Source: Tretioscincus oriximinensis
Taxonomy: Eukaryota > Chordata > Lepidosauria > Squamata > Gymnophthalmidae
NCBI GenBank assembly: GCA_022410635.1
Contig: JAJVDF010000261.1
Coordinates: 1,609,811 to 1,673,810, forward strand
Direction of reading: 5' to 3'
Length of the DNA stretch: 64,000 bases
Part shown: piece by piece, positions 53,620-64,000 of the stretch
Layout: every line of letters begins with the position of its first letter
Position numbering within the stretch: position 1 is the stretch's first letter
The notes under the pieces: generated by a model
The model's input: only the letters and a program-made list of their open reading frames with translations
Told to the model about the DNA's origin: nothing
Databases searched by the model: none
Position numbers and translations under genes: made by a program

Positions 53620-56600
53620 GTAAGTTCCTGAATACACAAACAAAACAATATAAAATAATAATTTGCTGATCTGATAACATTTTGAAATTTGTTAGTACAA
53701 ATTAATTTCATAAACTGATTTGTTTTTTGTTTTTTAAATGCCTATGTCAGAATATTTTGGCTACGTTGCACTCTTGCCTTGCCTTCCTTTTCTGTGTAAT
53801 ATGGTTGGTTAGTCTTTATGCCAAAGATGCTACTCCCACTATAGTTTCCCTTGTGCACTGCCAACAGCAGGAAAGAAATACTCAAGATGTACATACGTCT
53901 GTCAGAGAATGTTTGATCCTTGAATGTGTACTTAAAATAAGCTTAATGTGTACATGAGGTATTAGGAATGATTGATAACCCAACGTTTTGTTTTTTACAA
54001 TGAGGAAACTGTTGTGAGAGAACATAGTGAATAACGATAACTGTTCAGAACCTTCCGTTTATTGATCCTAATTTGTAAATTTATTTGTGCATCTGATAGA
54101 TGGAAGTATATTTACCCTATACGTAATGCATTGGTTCAGTTTCCAAAATGTTAGCGTGATCACATTTGTATTTTGTGAGAAAAGCTATACTGTACTAATG
54201 TATTTCAGTGGCAACTATGTTTAGGATACAGAATCATAGGTATTCATTATAATAATAAGTTTTTGTATCTTGACAAACTTAATTTGCATCAATTTCCCAA
54301 AAAATAATTTGTTAACTTTTAAGATATAGTAGAGCTGCCCACCCCGTGGGGAAGGCAATTGGAAAATGAGTTACTAACTTTTGAACTTTTTGCATTAGTC
54401 TTCCTCTACATGAGTAGGAGCCCACTTTTTGAATAATAAGAGTCAGGTGGGGCATGGCCGAAAATAGGTTGGGAACCACTGCTTCAGAACAAATTCAGAA
54501 ATTGAGGAATATGGCATTCATCAGAAGCTGAATTCCATGTACTGAGATATATCAGTATGTTAGCTCCTCCTATAACATTAGAACTGTTCCTGGAATTTTT
54601 GTTATGAGGACTGTCGATTCAATATAAATCTGGGAATTGAGAGTTTCACTGATTTACTTTGTAGTTGACATATTCTATTCAAAATTGCATTGACCCTTAG
54701 GTAAGCTCTTCTAAGGAAGTTATTGGCAGAAAAGAGCTTTAAATGAACTCCCAGATACATCTACCACGGAAGCAACAGCAGATCATATAAGTCCCATGCC
54801 TGAAATCTGTATCGCACAGATGCTTGCCAATGTGTCAACCCTCCATTTTAGACAGTTTTCATAGGCTGTTACGTTGCACACAGATGCCTCCTTTTCTTAT
54901 GTCAAGTCATAATCTTTCCTCAAACTGCACCCTTGAAGCACACTAATTCTACCTCTCAGCCCCACCAAAACATGAATTTTAACAGACTGCCATAATGAAC
55001 CTTACTAATGTCAGCATCCCCTCACAAATCAACTTCATTGAGGCAAAACAAGATGCTTATTTATGTTTAGTTTCCAATTTTAATGTATCTAGATTGGTAT
55101 ACTATACATTAGTGAGAGAATGAGAATCAGACTTTTGAAACGTTTTTGGAATTGATACTGATATTGCCATTTACCACTATTAAACTTATATGATAAATAA
55201 ATACGTGAATGGCTGCTTCTTACAATTGTAGAAAGTAAACAGATAATAAATCTGGAAAAAAAACCTTTGGCTGTGATGTTATTGTAGCCAAGATGACCTA
55301 GCAGATTTAAATTGGGCTTCAGTGTCATCATCCTTATTCACCAATCTCTCCTAAACCATTTCCCCAGTGTCTAACTGTTAACACTGTGTGATCTGTTGCC
55401 ATAAAAACGTCATTTTATGGGTTAGCTTTAGTTACACATAAATAAGAGAGGTGTCCAAACCAGAAAATCACGTTTTGTTCAAGTGACAGGTATATGGTTG
55501 TGACTCAGTTTAACCAGTCGCTTGAACCAGGAGAAAGTCAGACTGGGTGGATTCAGCAAAATTGGTCATGAATCGGATTTATTGAACTCTTTCCCGAAAT
55601 TTATCCCTTTAAGGGACAAAAAAGACTCAGACAACTGTATGTGGCTGAGAATCCCACTGTATTTTGATGCATTTACATTAACATTTGCCTCCAAGTCGTC
55701 CCACCTGACCATAGTTCGTATCCATCACTTTTCAACTGGTCCTCTTATGGTGGGAACATTTTTTCCTTCTTTGCTGTCGTAGTTTTCCCCCCCAAATCCA
55801 CTAAAACAAAGAGATGCCTTTGGAGCTCTTAAATTCTGAATGATGAAGCCTTCAAGATGGATAAAATGAAGGATTGCAAAAACTGTCTGCTGTTTCAGAC
55901 TCAAGTTGGCCTAGAGGACATCTCTTTAAGCGCATGTGATCACATTTTCAAGCATTCAGAAAAAGCGCAGGGAAAATGTTGAAATTATATTTAGCAATTG
56001 CTCATTGTAGCATTTCCTATCTCTAGGGTAATTTGAGAAAGGAAGAAAGTCATTGGGTTCACACTGAAAGCAACCAAACCAGTTCAGTCAAACATGGTTT
56101 GGGTAAACTCAGATATGATCCATCACTCAACTGATTTTGTTTTCACCTGAACCAGCCAAACAAGTTGGCTCAGGTGTGAGCTGAACTAATAGAAACAGTT
56201 TGCATCTACCTGTATGCTAAAATACAGGGACAGATTGCAAAAGAAAGTTGTGATTGGATCTATGGACTGAACCAAATTTGGGTGATCTTCTGACAAAGCT
56301 CAGGCTATGTGCTAAAACTGAATTTTAAAAATGAGTTGTTTTTATGAAATTGTTTTTCATTAGCATGCTCTTGTAATGGAACGCATGACATACCTGCCTA
56401 TTAATTGTATTTCAGTCTCTTATGTAGGTTACCTGATCTCAAGGGATCATTGTAGGGTACAGGGTGTCTGTTTCCATTTTATTTCTTTTATAGCCTAAAA
56501 TGTAGATGAGGGTAAGATCAGTGACTATAAACCAATAAAGTTTATATTTGAAACAGATTTAGGTGCAAGTGCATATTCTCCTCAGTTGCACCCTTGATGT

Positions 56601-59600
56601 ATAATATTTAGATTTTTTTTCTTTTCAGAAAACTGCCAAAAGAATTGTGCTTTAGGCTAATACATTTTTATTGCAGTCTTTCTCTGATACAAATGCTGCA
56701 TATGGCTCAATGCCACGACCACTTTCCCAGTTTCTATCAGCTGCTCTGACTTGACTGTCATAGAGCTCTGCAATGTTTTTCTACATGCATGTGGGTTTTT
56801 CCCTTTCTTTTTGCACAGCAACAAAATGTACTACATTCTGCAACATCTCAACCTGGTCAAAGGTCCATTTGCACATATGCTTTCAGAATATTCTATTTTA
56901 ATTATTATGACTGCCCTGAAATCTTTTGGGTATAATTTTTAAATCAGTCATCCAATGTTTGCTCAGGCTTTATTTTTGTCTATCTTCTGGACTGACAAGA
57001 TTCTTTAGCTCTCAATTGTGTGTTCCTTCACTTTTCTCCATGTCTCGTAAGGGTAAAAGTGATGAAACAAGAGGCGAGAGAAATCCATAATTGCTCACTA
57101 CCTCTCAGTCTCCAATCTTCACAATCTCACCTCTTGCCTCCATGACAGGACTATAGTTTTCTTATTTATTTATAATTATTATGGTATATGCATTAATGAC
57201 ATAAAACAGGCAGGGTATCTATGGCCAATGTTAATAGTATGAGTTAAATTCTAGAATTATTCATGTGAGATTCAACAGCCTTGAAATGGTAGGATTCAGA
57301 CCTTTTATGTAATAACTCTTGTTTTGAAGGCATTTTTTGTGGATAAAAAGATCTCTTCTTTCCTTCTAAACAGATGAGCAGCAAGCTATAAATTCAATAA
57401 TGAAGGACTTGGCAGTTCTTCACAAGGCAAGCCGTCCCACATTGCCTTTACAAGAAACAGGGAAAGCAAAATTGTCTTCACCAAAAAAACAGGTAATCCT
57501 GCCTCAGAGTAAAGAAAATAAAATCTGCATTTGATTTTAGTTATTTTCAATTCTTTGGAATGTTCTACCTTGCAGTGTACATGTTTCTGAAATTAGAAAA
57601 GGAATGAAAAGCATATAATGTTTCAAAGATGTTAAACAGATGTATGCCACAAATTCCCGCTAAGAACACAAGAGTACTGAATCAGGCTTTAAAAGATATA
57701 ATCTAGTAACGTATTTCAAACAGTGGCCACCAACTGGTTCTCAAGCAGCAGCAGAAGATGAAACATTCCGCGCAACTGATATTTAGAGGCACTTTATATT
57801 TTGTTGACACAGAATACATCTTCAAATTTATGAGATTATTTTTTAAATCTTTTATAATTAAAAACAGCTTTAACTATAGGCTGCAGAAGCTACATAAATT
57901 GCTTTATACCATTTTACTGCCTTTGTACCTCTCCTAACTTGAGGCACAGTATTGTTTCTGTATAAAAAAGGGAGAATAATAGCTTTTTTAAAAGATGAGA
58001 TTGCTGAGGTATTTTTTCACTCATCTATTGTTTGACTATTCTAAGCAGAAATACATAACAAATCACAGTTTTGTATTTTAGTTTTTGGTTTATTCCTAAT
58101 AAATATATGCTTGAAAACTTTGTACTTTATTTCTCTTTCAGAACGATATTAGAGTCAAATTTGAAAATAGAGGAGAAAAAAGGTAAATTATAGCTCATTT
58201 ATTTAGAAAGCTTATTCTGTATCTTTACAGAGTAATTTCTTTTTTCTTTATTCTATTCAATATTCTGTACATTCTGTTTAAGGTAACCCATTTTCTTTTG
58301 ACATCCAAATAGTCTTATTCTAAGCAGGTGAACACTTAGCATCAGCATTGACTCTCTGCTGCTTCTATGTTATTACTATTAATCAATTTCAGAGAAATAG
58401 CCGTGTTAGTCTAGCAGAAAGTCCAGCAAAGGAGCTAGCAGCACTTTGAGACTAACTTGAGAAAAGTGGTTGGCATAAGCTTTCGTAGACAGGTCTACTT
58501 CTTCAGATGCATCTGAAGAAGTAGACCTGTCTACGAAAGCTTATGCCAACCACTTTTCTCAAGTTAGTCTCAAAGTGCTGCTAGCTCCTTTGCTGGAATT
58601 ACTATTAATATTATTTTCAGAGAGATCAAGCCCTTAAAATGGCCTTATCTTTCCCAGTACTGCAGTTTAAACTATTGCATTGCTACAACCTAAGACAGAA
58701 TTGTGTCATTTGTATGACTTGTGGGCACCTGTAGAATATTATGAGGATGGTGGGTATTGGGGTCAAAATGTCTGTTTAGAATCTTGAAAAGCAACCTTGA
58801 AGTTGGATCCCAAGTGCACTGATCCCCTGTTATTCACATACTTGCTTTGCAGATTTTCACTGTATTATCTGTATCTTAGTATTATCTCTTCATTATTGTA
58901 GTCAAAGTTTTCAATTTAAGATCTGTAGTCCAGTGCAGATTGGATGATAAAATACGGACCATATCTTACATTTTGATCTAGATGTAATTCGTTAATTCTA
59001 TTTTATTAGGTTGCATGACCTTTCCTTATGATATTAGACGGGGAGATTTGGGGGTGAATTTGGAATACAATTGGAGCCAATAAAATTAATGGAATGTTTT
59101 TATTCAGATTTTAGTTCTAAGATCTATTTTGGAATCGTAATCAGGTACAGATAAGATGTATTGGTATAGTACTTCTTATTTATTGCCATTAAATGCCTCC
59201 AAGAAAGGATTATTGATTCATTAATCATCTTCGTGTAAGTGTGGCAAGAATACTGTATGATTAGGGTTTGTTAAGAACATTTTGATAGTAGTCAATGTCA
59301 GCTGTGCACTGACTGAGTTTTTAAAAGTCAGTTACTTGTTTTTAGTGCTCCTTTGTAGTTTGTAAATAAATACAAGTACAGATTAGATATTTTTAAAACT
59401 CCAATACCTAATGAAAATCTGCCTTCTGTTCTCTGAACTAATGAATAGTTTTTAATGAATAGCTATCAGTTTTTACAACACTGATTTTATCCTTCCTCTA
59501 TTACCATATGTTGCAGGATTCTACAGTTTCCTAGACCTATCAAGCTAGAAGATCTTGCATCTAAAGCTAAAGTTGCATTTGGACAAGCTATGAATTTGCA

Positions 59601-62600
59601 TTACAGCAATAATGAGGTAATTGAAATGACTTCTGAGTTTCTAACAGAGTGGAAGTTGCACGTTATTTGCATACTGATGAGAATAAACTCCAGGTCTCCT
59701 GATGACCTGCCCAAAAAGTTCATGAGAATGTTCCAACAGTGTTTGAAAGACCCCATGAAACTCCCCTCACAGAAGGCAAAATCGCCACAGCATAGCTCAT
59801 TTCATCACATGATGCAAAGTTTGAGTGTGACCTGCAGACCTTGTGGAGGAATGGAATAGCTAAACCACTTTTGGATGATGCTTTCAAACAATCAGGATTG
59901 CTGTAGAATTTCTAGTCAGTGGACGTTATTCTGTATCTGTTCTCCTGTTTCTCTAAACAATGAGTTTATTTACTTTTTAACATAATACTGGCATGTTTGT
60001 TCTGAACAACAGAAAGAAAAATTTATTGCATTAACATTTAACCTCCTTAATTCTTTTAATTTTGGAGGGAGTGGGAATGGGATGGAAGAGGCTTCACCTT
60101 TTTCAAATCCTAAATGACCACAAGTTTCCTTAGCCCATACATAACTTTCTCATCATTGTCTGAAGAATTTCCCTATAATTATGTCCTGGTTATAGAATAA
60201 TCCCACAGAAAAAGTCCCCTGGCCCCATCAATTATGGTTCTTTAGACATCCTATAAAGATCTTTCTGATCATAAAACCTTTTTGGTTGATTTGGGGTCCA
60301 CATTTAAATCTGTTATAGCCTGCATTTCATTTACATTTAGTATGTGGCAAGATGCTCAGGTAACTGTGATAATCATTTGTCTTTATACACACAGCAGAAA
60401 AACAAAGACTGGCATTTTGAAAATTTCTGCTCCCTAAGTTTGTATAGAAATTTTCTATGGGTAGGGAAGTTTATTGCACAACAGACGCGTGGGATAGCTT
60501 TGGGACTCAATTTTAGTGCTTTGTTTTAATGTTTTGTCATTTTAGTTCTTGTTTTTCACTGGTTACTGTCTCCTCAGCTATAGTGTGGAGATCCCTTTTT
60601 TCCAGTCTTTTTGTTCTTGAACTGTCATGCCACTCAAACCTTCACAGATGATAGTTGTGAAAGAAAGTAAAATGGGCTTAAAATGTCCTCTGCTTATTTC
60701 AATTCTTAAAGTAATATAAATCAAAGGATCTTAATCACTCAAGCTGTGAACAGTTCACATTATGAAGTTGTTTTTTGTGTGCTTGCCCCTATAGTTAGTC
60801 ATCCCATTAACTACCCAAGATGATTTGGATAAAGCTGTAGAGCTTCTTGACCGAAGTGTTCACATGAAGAGTCTCAAGATACTGCTTGTCGCACAGGGAA
60901 ACGTACAGGTAGGTCTAGTTGTAAACATTTTTACTATGTACTATAAATAATATTTATGACCTATTATGTCATAATTTAAATGTATTAAAATGGTAGTTTA
61001 GGTCAGTGATTCCAAAAGTAGGTGGGACTGCTAACCTGGGGGTACTGAAAATACTGAGGAGGGTGGTAAATATAATTGGGGGACACTAGGGATATGGTTT
61101 GGGAATCAAGGGGGTGGCAGCTAAAAAGTTTGGGAATCACTGGTTTAGGTGATATTGGAAAGGCTTTGTTATTAATTGGTTTCATAATCTTCCAAAGCTC
61201 ATATCAAAATGTAATGAGACACACAGCTTGGTTAGCTAACTATTCAATTATTCAGCATCACATTTTTGTGTCTTCTGGCTGTATTTTTGTTACATTTACT
61301 CTTGCCAATCGTTAAAAGAGATCCCGACACAAATGAAAACTGCTGAAAAATTAATGCTGAAGAATTAAATTAAGTTTGCAAAAATAGGAGAAAATAATTA
61401 TCTTTTTGATACTATGTTCTTGAAGAGCTGCTGAGACCATGAAGACTTGACTCTGAAGTTGCTTCCAAGGAAGTCCATACAAAACAAAATAATACTTTGT
61501 ATTATAAGAGTGGAAGTTATCTTTTTCATTTTAAAATGAAAACAACTGTGCTTTAATCTCCAGAGTAACATGGGACCTCTCCAATCGCTAGAAGATTTGG
61601 ATAATACTGTTTTCAGAGTGACAGACAGAAAACACAGGCTGTCTGTAATAGGTAAATACTTTATGCATCGACAATATTGAGATTGCTGAATAGTTAGGAA
61701 AGTTGGTTTGTGAATTGTATCCCAACTTAACCTATGTCACACAATTATTAAGTTAAAAGTAGGAAGCAAAAAATTCAAAGGGCCTGTGTGGTCCCTTGAG
61801 ATCAATTGGGTTCTTTAAGTGAAAAAAGATGTTAACATTGAGAAGCTTTGATGCTGGATTCTGCATTACAATACTGTAGTTCTCCAGTATTTCAGCAGTG
61901 GTACCTAGATTTTGCATATTTGAGAACAAGTTACTCTCATAGTAGATTGTCTTACTCCATTTTTGTGTGCTTGCTTATAAGTCTGTGACTCACATCATCA
62001 TCCTCTATTTTATTCCAACAGTTATAATGGCAAAGTACTAAGTTAGAGATTCATAGAATCATAGAGTTGGAAGGGACCTCCAGGGTCATCGGGTCCAACC
62101 TCCTGCTCGATGCAGGATTCATTAAACAATCCCAGAAAGATGACTGCCCAGTCTCATAGAATCATTCTAGTTTCCCGTGATACTTTGCCCTTAGCACTGC
62201 TATCTTAAGCTGTTAAGATTTGTAGCTAAATGCATTCTGGAGAACTTCATATTTTTATTTAGCTAGCAGTTACATCTACTGTATCTGCTAGGTCATTCAG
62301 AGCTTCCTTCTAACCCATCCACCCCCCAGCTACCTTGCCTCACCTCCACACGACCCAGTCTCAGTATGATCTTATGGTTAGTTTGCTGGAGTCTTATCTG
62401 GTTGTATCCCCATTCAACTCCACACCAGTGATGGAAAGGCATACAAGTTTTTATTACGTTTGGGGGGCCTGTACAAGGGAGAAACTCTAAGGTCTGAGTT
62501 TCGCCCTCTCCCTAGGCCCCATCCACTTTTTCACTTTGGGTCATGTGACTTCCGGCTACATTTTGGTGACATGAAAGTGATCATAAGGGGGCGGGCCAGA

Positions 62601-63207
62601 AGTCACATGAGCCAAAATGGCTGCTAAACGGAGGTCACATGGCTAAAAAAAAGTGGGGCAAAAGTCNGGCCAGGTGTGGAAAATATCCCATCACTACTCT
62701 ACACTCCTTCATGAAGCCATCTGGCTGTTCTTGGGCTAGAAATAACTTGTAAAAATAAGTTATGTAAACCTCTTTGAGCCCCTTCAGATTAAGAAAAGTA
62801 GTTATAAAAGCCACCTTTGTTAAACTCTCAGTCTCAAAATGGACAGTTCTTCATACAACTCTCTCTCCCTGTACTTTTCTAATTGTTGCACATATCGTAA
62901 ATGGGTTAAGAGGCAATATTTAGCAAAAATGTGTCACAAGTCCAACATTTCCTGATAAAATGAATGCCTTGCAGTTTGTAGGAATGCACTTATTTTATAA
63001 TTTTTAAATCAAGCAGATAGATGAAATCCAGTACTATAAGGATACTTATAATGCCTTCCTTTTTAAAAACCAATAGGTTATTATGCTCGTGACAGAAGCT
63101 CTCCTCCTCCAGGATACATTCCAGATGAGCTGCACCAGGTAGCTCGGAATGGGTCGTTTACCAGTATAAACAGTGAGGGCGAGTTCATTCCAGAAAGCAT
63201 GGATCAG
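53616..63207 (+). CDS. MAP3K2: MAP3K2 (MEKK2), 5' part: residues 1-199, gene continues past window
   Basis: Exons 53616-53619 (coding part), 57374-57492, 58142-58182, 59517-59616, 60795-60908, 61564-61651 and 63077-63207 join in frame with GT-AG sites. MAP3K2 is a serine/threonine MAP kinase kinase kinase of the MEKK group that feeds the MEK5-ERK5 and JNK cascades in the cytoplasm. The N-terminus ([18 protein letters not shown]) and the PB1 domain (about 42-126, starting NDIRVKFEN, acidic [16 protein letters not shown] near its end) are visible. In this family PB1 pairs with the PB1 of MEK5. After it come [10 protein letters not shown] and [20 protein letters not shown] with [25 protein letters not shown] and [10 protein letters not shown] fit MAP3K2 and not its paralogue MAP3K3. 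The kinase domain lies beyond the window. The start exon has ATG in context CCACCATGG. Confidence 0.96.
57374..57492 (+). CDS. MAP3K2: MAP3K2 exon 3
   Basis: Completes codon 2 (G|AT) and encodes to residue 41 (SSPKKQ). Acceptor TTCTAAACAG, donor GTAATC. Confidence 0.96.
58142..58182 (+). CDS. MAP3K2: MAP3K2 exon 4
   Basis: 41-base micro-exon for residues 42-54 plus two bases, the first PB1 strand ([13 protein letters not shown]). Acceptor CTCTTTCAG, donor GTAAAT. Too short for ORF scanning. Confidence 0.94.
58384..58597 (+). mobile_element. Fold-back element, complete hairpin, in MAP3K2 intron
   Basis: Constant end 'ttcagagaaatagccgtg', two near-perfect arms of about 80 bases meeting at 'cagatgcatctg'. 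Flanked by a perfect 12-bp repeat, ATTACTATTAAT, at 58372-58383 and 58598-58609. It lies 202 bases after exon 4. Confidence 0.88.
59517..59616 (+). CDS. MAP3K2: MAP3K2 exon 5
   Basis: Residues 55-88, PB1 middle part ([25 protein letters not shown]). Acceptor ATGTTGCAG, donor GTAATT. The open frame that runs on past the donor to 59859 is intron read-through. Confidence 0.96.
60795..60908 (+). CDS. MAP3K2: MAP3K2 exon 6
   Basis: Residues 89-126: [20 protein letters not shown] and MKSLKILLV, the end of PB1 with the acidic OPCA-like segment. Phase 0 at both ends. Acceptor CCTATAG, donor GTAGGT. Confidence 0.97.
61564..61651 (+). CDS. MAP3K2: MAP3K2 exon 7
   Basis: Residues 127-155 plus one base: [13 protein letters not shown] and RKHRLSVI. 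The middle diverges from the mammalian protein as I recall it, as expected for a linker. Acceptor AATCTCCAG, donor GTAAAT. Confidence 0.94.
62048..62165 (-). mobile_element. CR1 LINE 3' terminus
   Basis: 'tcatagaatcatagagttgg', 'aagggacctccagggtcatc' and 'gtccaacctcctgctcgatg', the reverse of the CR1 3' UTR end. Confidence 0.9.
63077..63207 (+). CDS. MAP3K2: MAP3K2 exon 8 (last in window)
   Basis: Residues 156-199: [20 protein letters not shown] and [19 protein letters not shown], nearly identical to the mammalian protein. Acceptor CCAATAG, donor GTAAAG. Confidence 0.97.
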
Positions 63208-63493
63208 GTAAAGTTTTGGACTGAATGAAATTACTTTATGAAGTTTTCTTAATTTGTTTCATACCTTTGCAACCTTCTTGACAGTCCAGATTCATGTTGC
63301 CATAAACTGGTCAGAACATGATAGCCTGGGGAAAAATAAGGGATGCTCTAGTGTGCAGCACTGAATATCATTTAAGTTTCCCATAGGCTTTCAAAATTTG
63401 TGACTTGATGAAATTTTAATAGGGATTGAAAACAAAAAGAGAGGAAAGGACAAGATTGCCTTCATCTTTCATGCTTTGGCACAACCTTTGCTG

Positions 63494-63785
63494 CAGGACG
63501 GATAGCTCAGTCGCTTAGGAATTCGTCTCTCGTTCTGGGAGATCGGGTTTCGAACCCCTGTGTGGGACGTGGGGAGGGGTGAGCGCCTTCCACTAGCCTG
63601 TAGCTCTAGCCAACCCAGCTATTCGAAAGCATGAATTGCAAGAAATTGCAACTGACTGCAAGTAGATACATGGGAACCACCGTAGCCTGGTGGGGAAGAT
63701 AGAATGTCAGCCTTCGGGCAAAATATATCCTTGTAAGCCGTTTTGAGTCCCTTTGAAAGGTGAGAAAAGCGGGGTATAAAAACCA
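63494..63785 (+). mobile_element. SINE family 2 (Sauria-like), full length
   Basis: tRNA-like head with A-box-like 'gatagctcagtcgcttagg' and B box 'ggtttcgaacccc' (63546-63558). The body has 'gccaacccagctattcgaaa' and 'gcaagtagatacatgggaac', like Sauria SINEs, then a tail 'gagtccctttgaaaggtgag' and 'aagcggggtataaa'. It is not a functional tRNA: the cloverleaf is incomplete and the same unit recurs three times in reverse. Confidence 0.85.
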
Positions 63786-63794
63786 AGTTCTTCT

Positions 63795-63838
63795 TTTTCA
63801 TCTTCTTCTTCTTCTCCTTCTTCTCCTCCTCCTCTTTG
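63795..63838. repeat. Pyrimidine-rich (TTC/TCC)n tract
   Basis: Simple repeat grown at the 3' end of the SINE. Confidence 0.85.
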
Positions 63839-64000
63839 GTGCCAAGAAATGGGAATTGTCTGAGAATGAACATGGGAGCAATATTTGTTATCAGATTGAT
63901 TTTAAATAGTATACACAGTTTTCTTTTAAAATATTTTAAGACTGAAATACGTTTGGGGAATTTTTCCTTGAGTTTGCACCTACACTTTTTTGGGGGGGTG
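63839..64000. other. MAP3K2 intron, window end
   Basis: Intron sequence with no exon recognised. The next MAP3K2 exon lies outside. Confidence 0.6.

Noticed and set aside
59590..59859. 89-codon frame overlapping MAP3K2 exon 5
   Set aside because: It is the exon read through its donor into the intron. The true exon ends at 59616.
63496..63570. Possible tRNA gene with A- and B-box sequences
   Set aside because: The unit continues into a SINE body and tail, and three reverse copies occur at 42380, 42570 and 46495. It is a SINE head, not a tRNA gene.

Overview
The window is a piece of a vertebrate nuclear genome, most likely a squamate reptile (lizard; gecko, skink or other not resolvable from sequence alone). 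The evidence is three intron-split vertebrate genes, two CpG-rich promoter regions, and a dense repeat load of squamate type: two tRNA-derived SINE families (one resembling Sauria SINEs), CR1-type LINE pieces, a 5'-truncated L1, a decayed Ty3/gypsy copy, hAT and mariner-type MITEs and a fold-back element family. Isolated single Ns show that this is a draft consensus.

Layout. Bases 1-258 hold a retroviral-type pol remnant, then a gene-free repeat-bearing stretch up to about 6.4 kb. TMEM169 lies on the minus strand with its whole coding sequence in two exons (6491-7113 and 7798-8101). A 6.7 kb spacer full of CR1 and SINE pieces leads to a CpG-rich promoter (about 14.05-14.91 kb). From it PECR, the peroxisomal trans-2-enoyl-CoA reductase gene, runs on the plus strand through eight exons (14770-32854) and ends in a peroxisomal SKL signal. 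PECR and TMEM169 are head to head, as I recall for human 2q35. PECR introns hold a CR1 copy, an L1 copy and a Ty3/gypsy integrase relic.

From 33 to 41 kb there is no gene, only mobile-element debris, including a hAT MITE with a clean 8-bp target duplication. A second CpG island (about 41.19-42.05 kb) with a good splice donor is the probable promoter and 5' UTR exon of MAP3K2 (MEKK2), whose start-codon exon is at 53550-53619. Six further coding exons to 63207 encode the first 199 residues, including the PB1 domain; the kinase domain lies beyond the window.

The three genes are not a pathway: TMEM169 is a poorly characterised membrane protein, PECR acts in peroxisomal fatty-acyl chain metabolism, and MAP3K2 is a MAPK-cascade kinase. 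The most notable points are an Asp where the catalytic Tyr of PECR is expected, PECR-MAP3K2 adjacency (separate loci on human chromosome 2), and a fold-back repeat family whose copies are flanked by about 12-bp target duplications. I see no bacterial-type system, CRISPR array or previously undescribed gene cluster.
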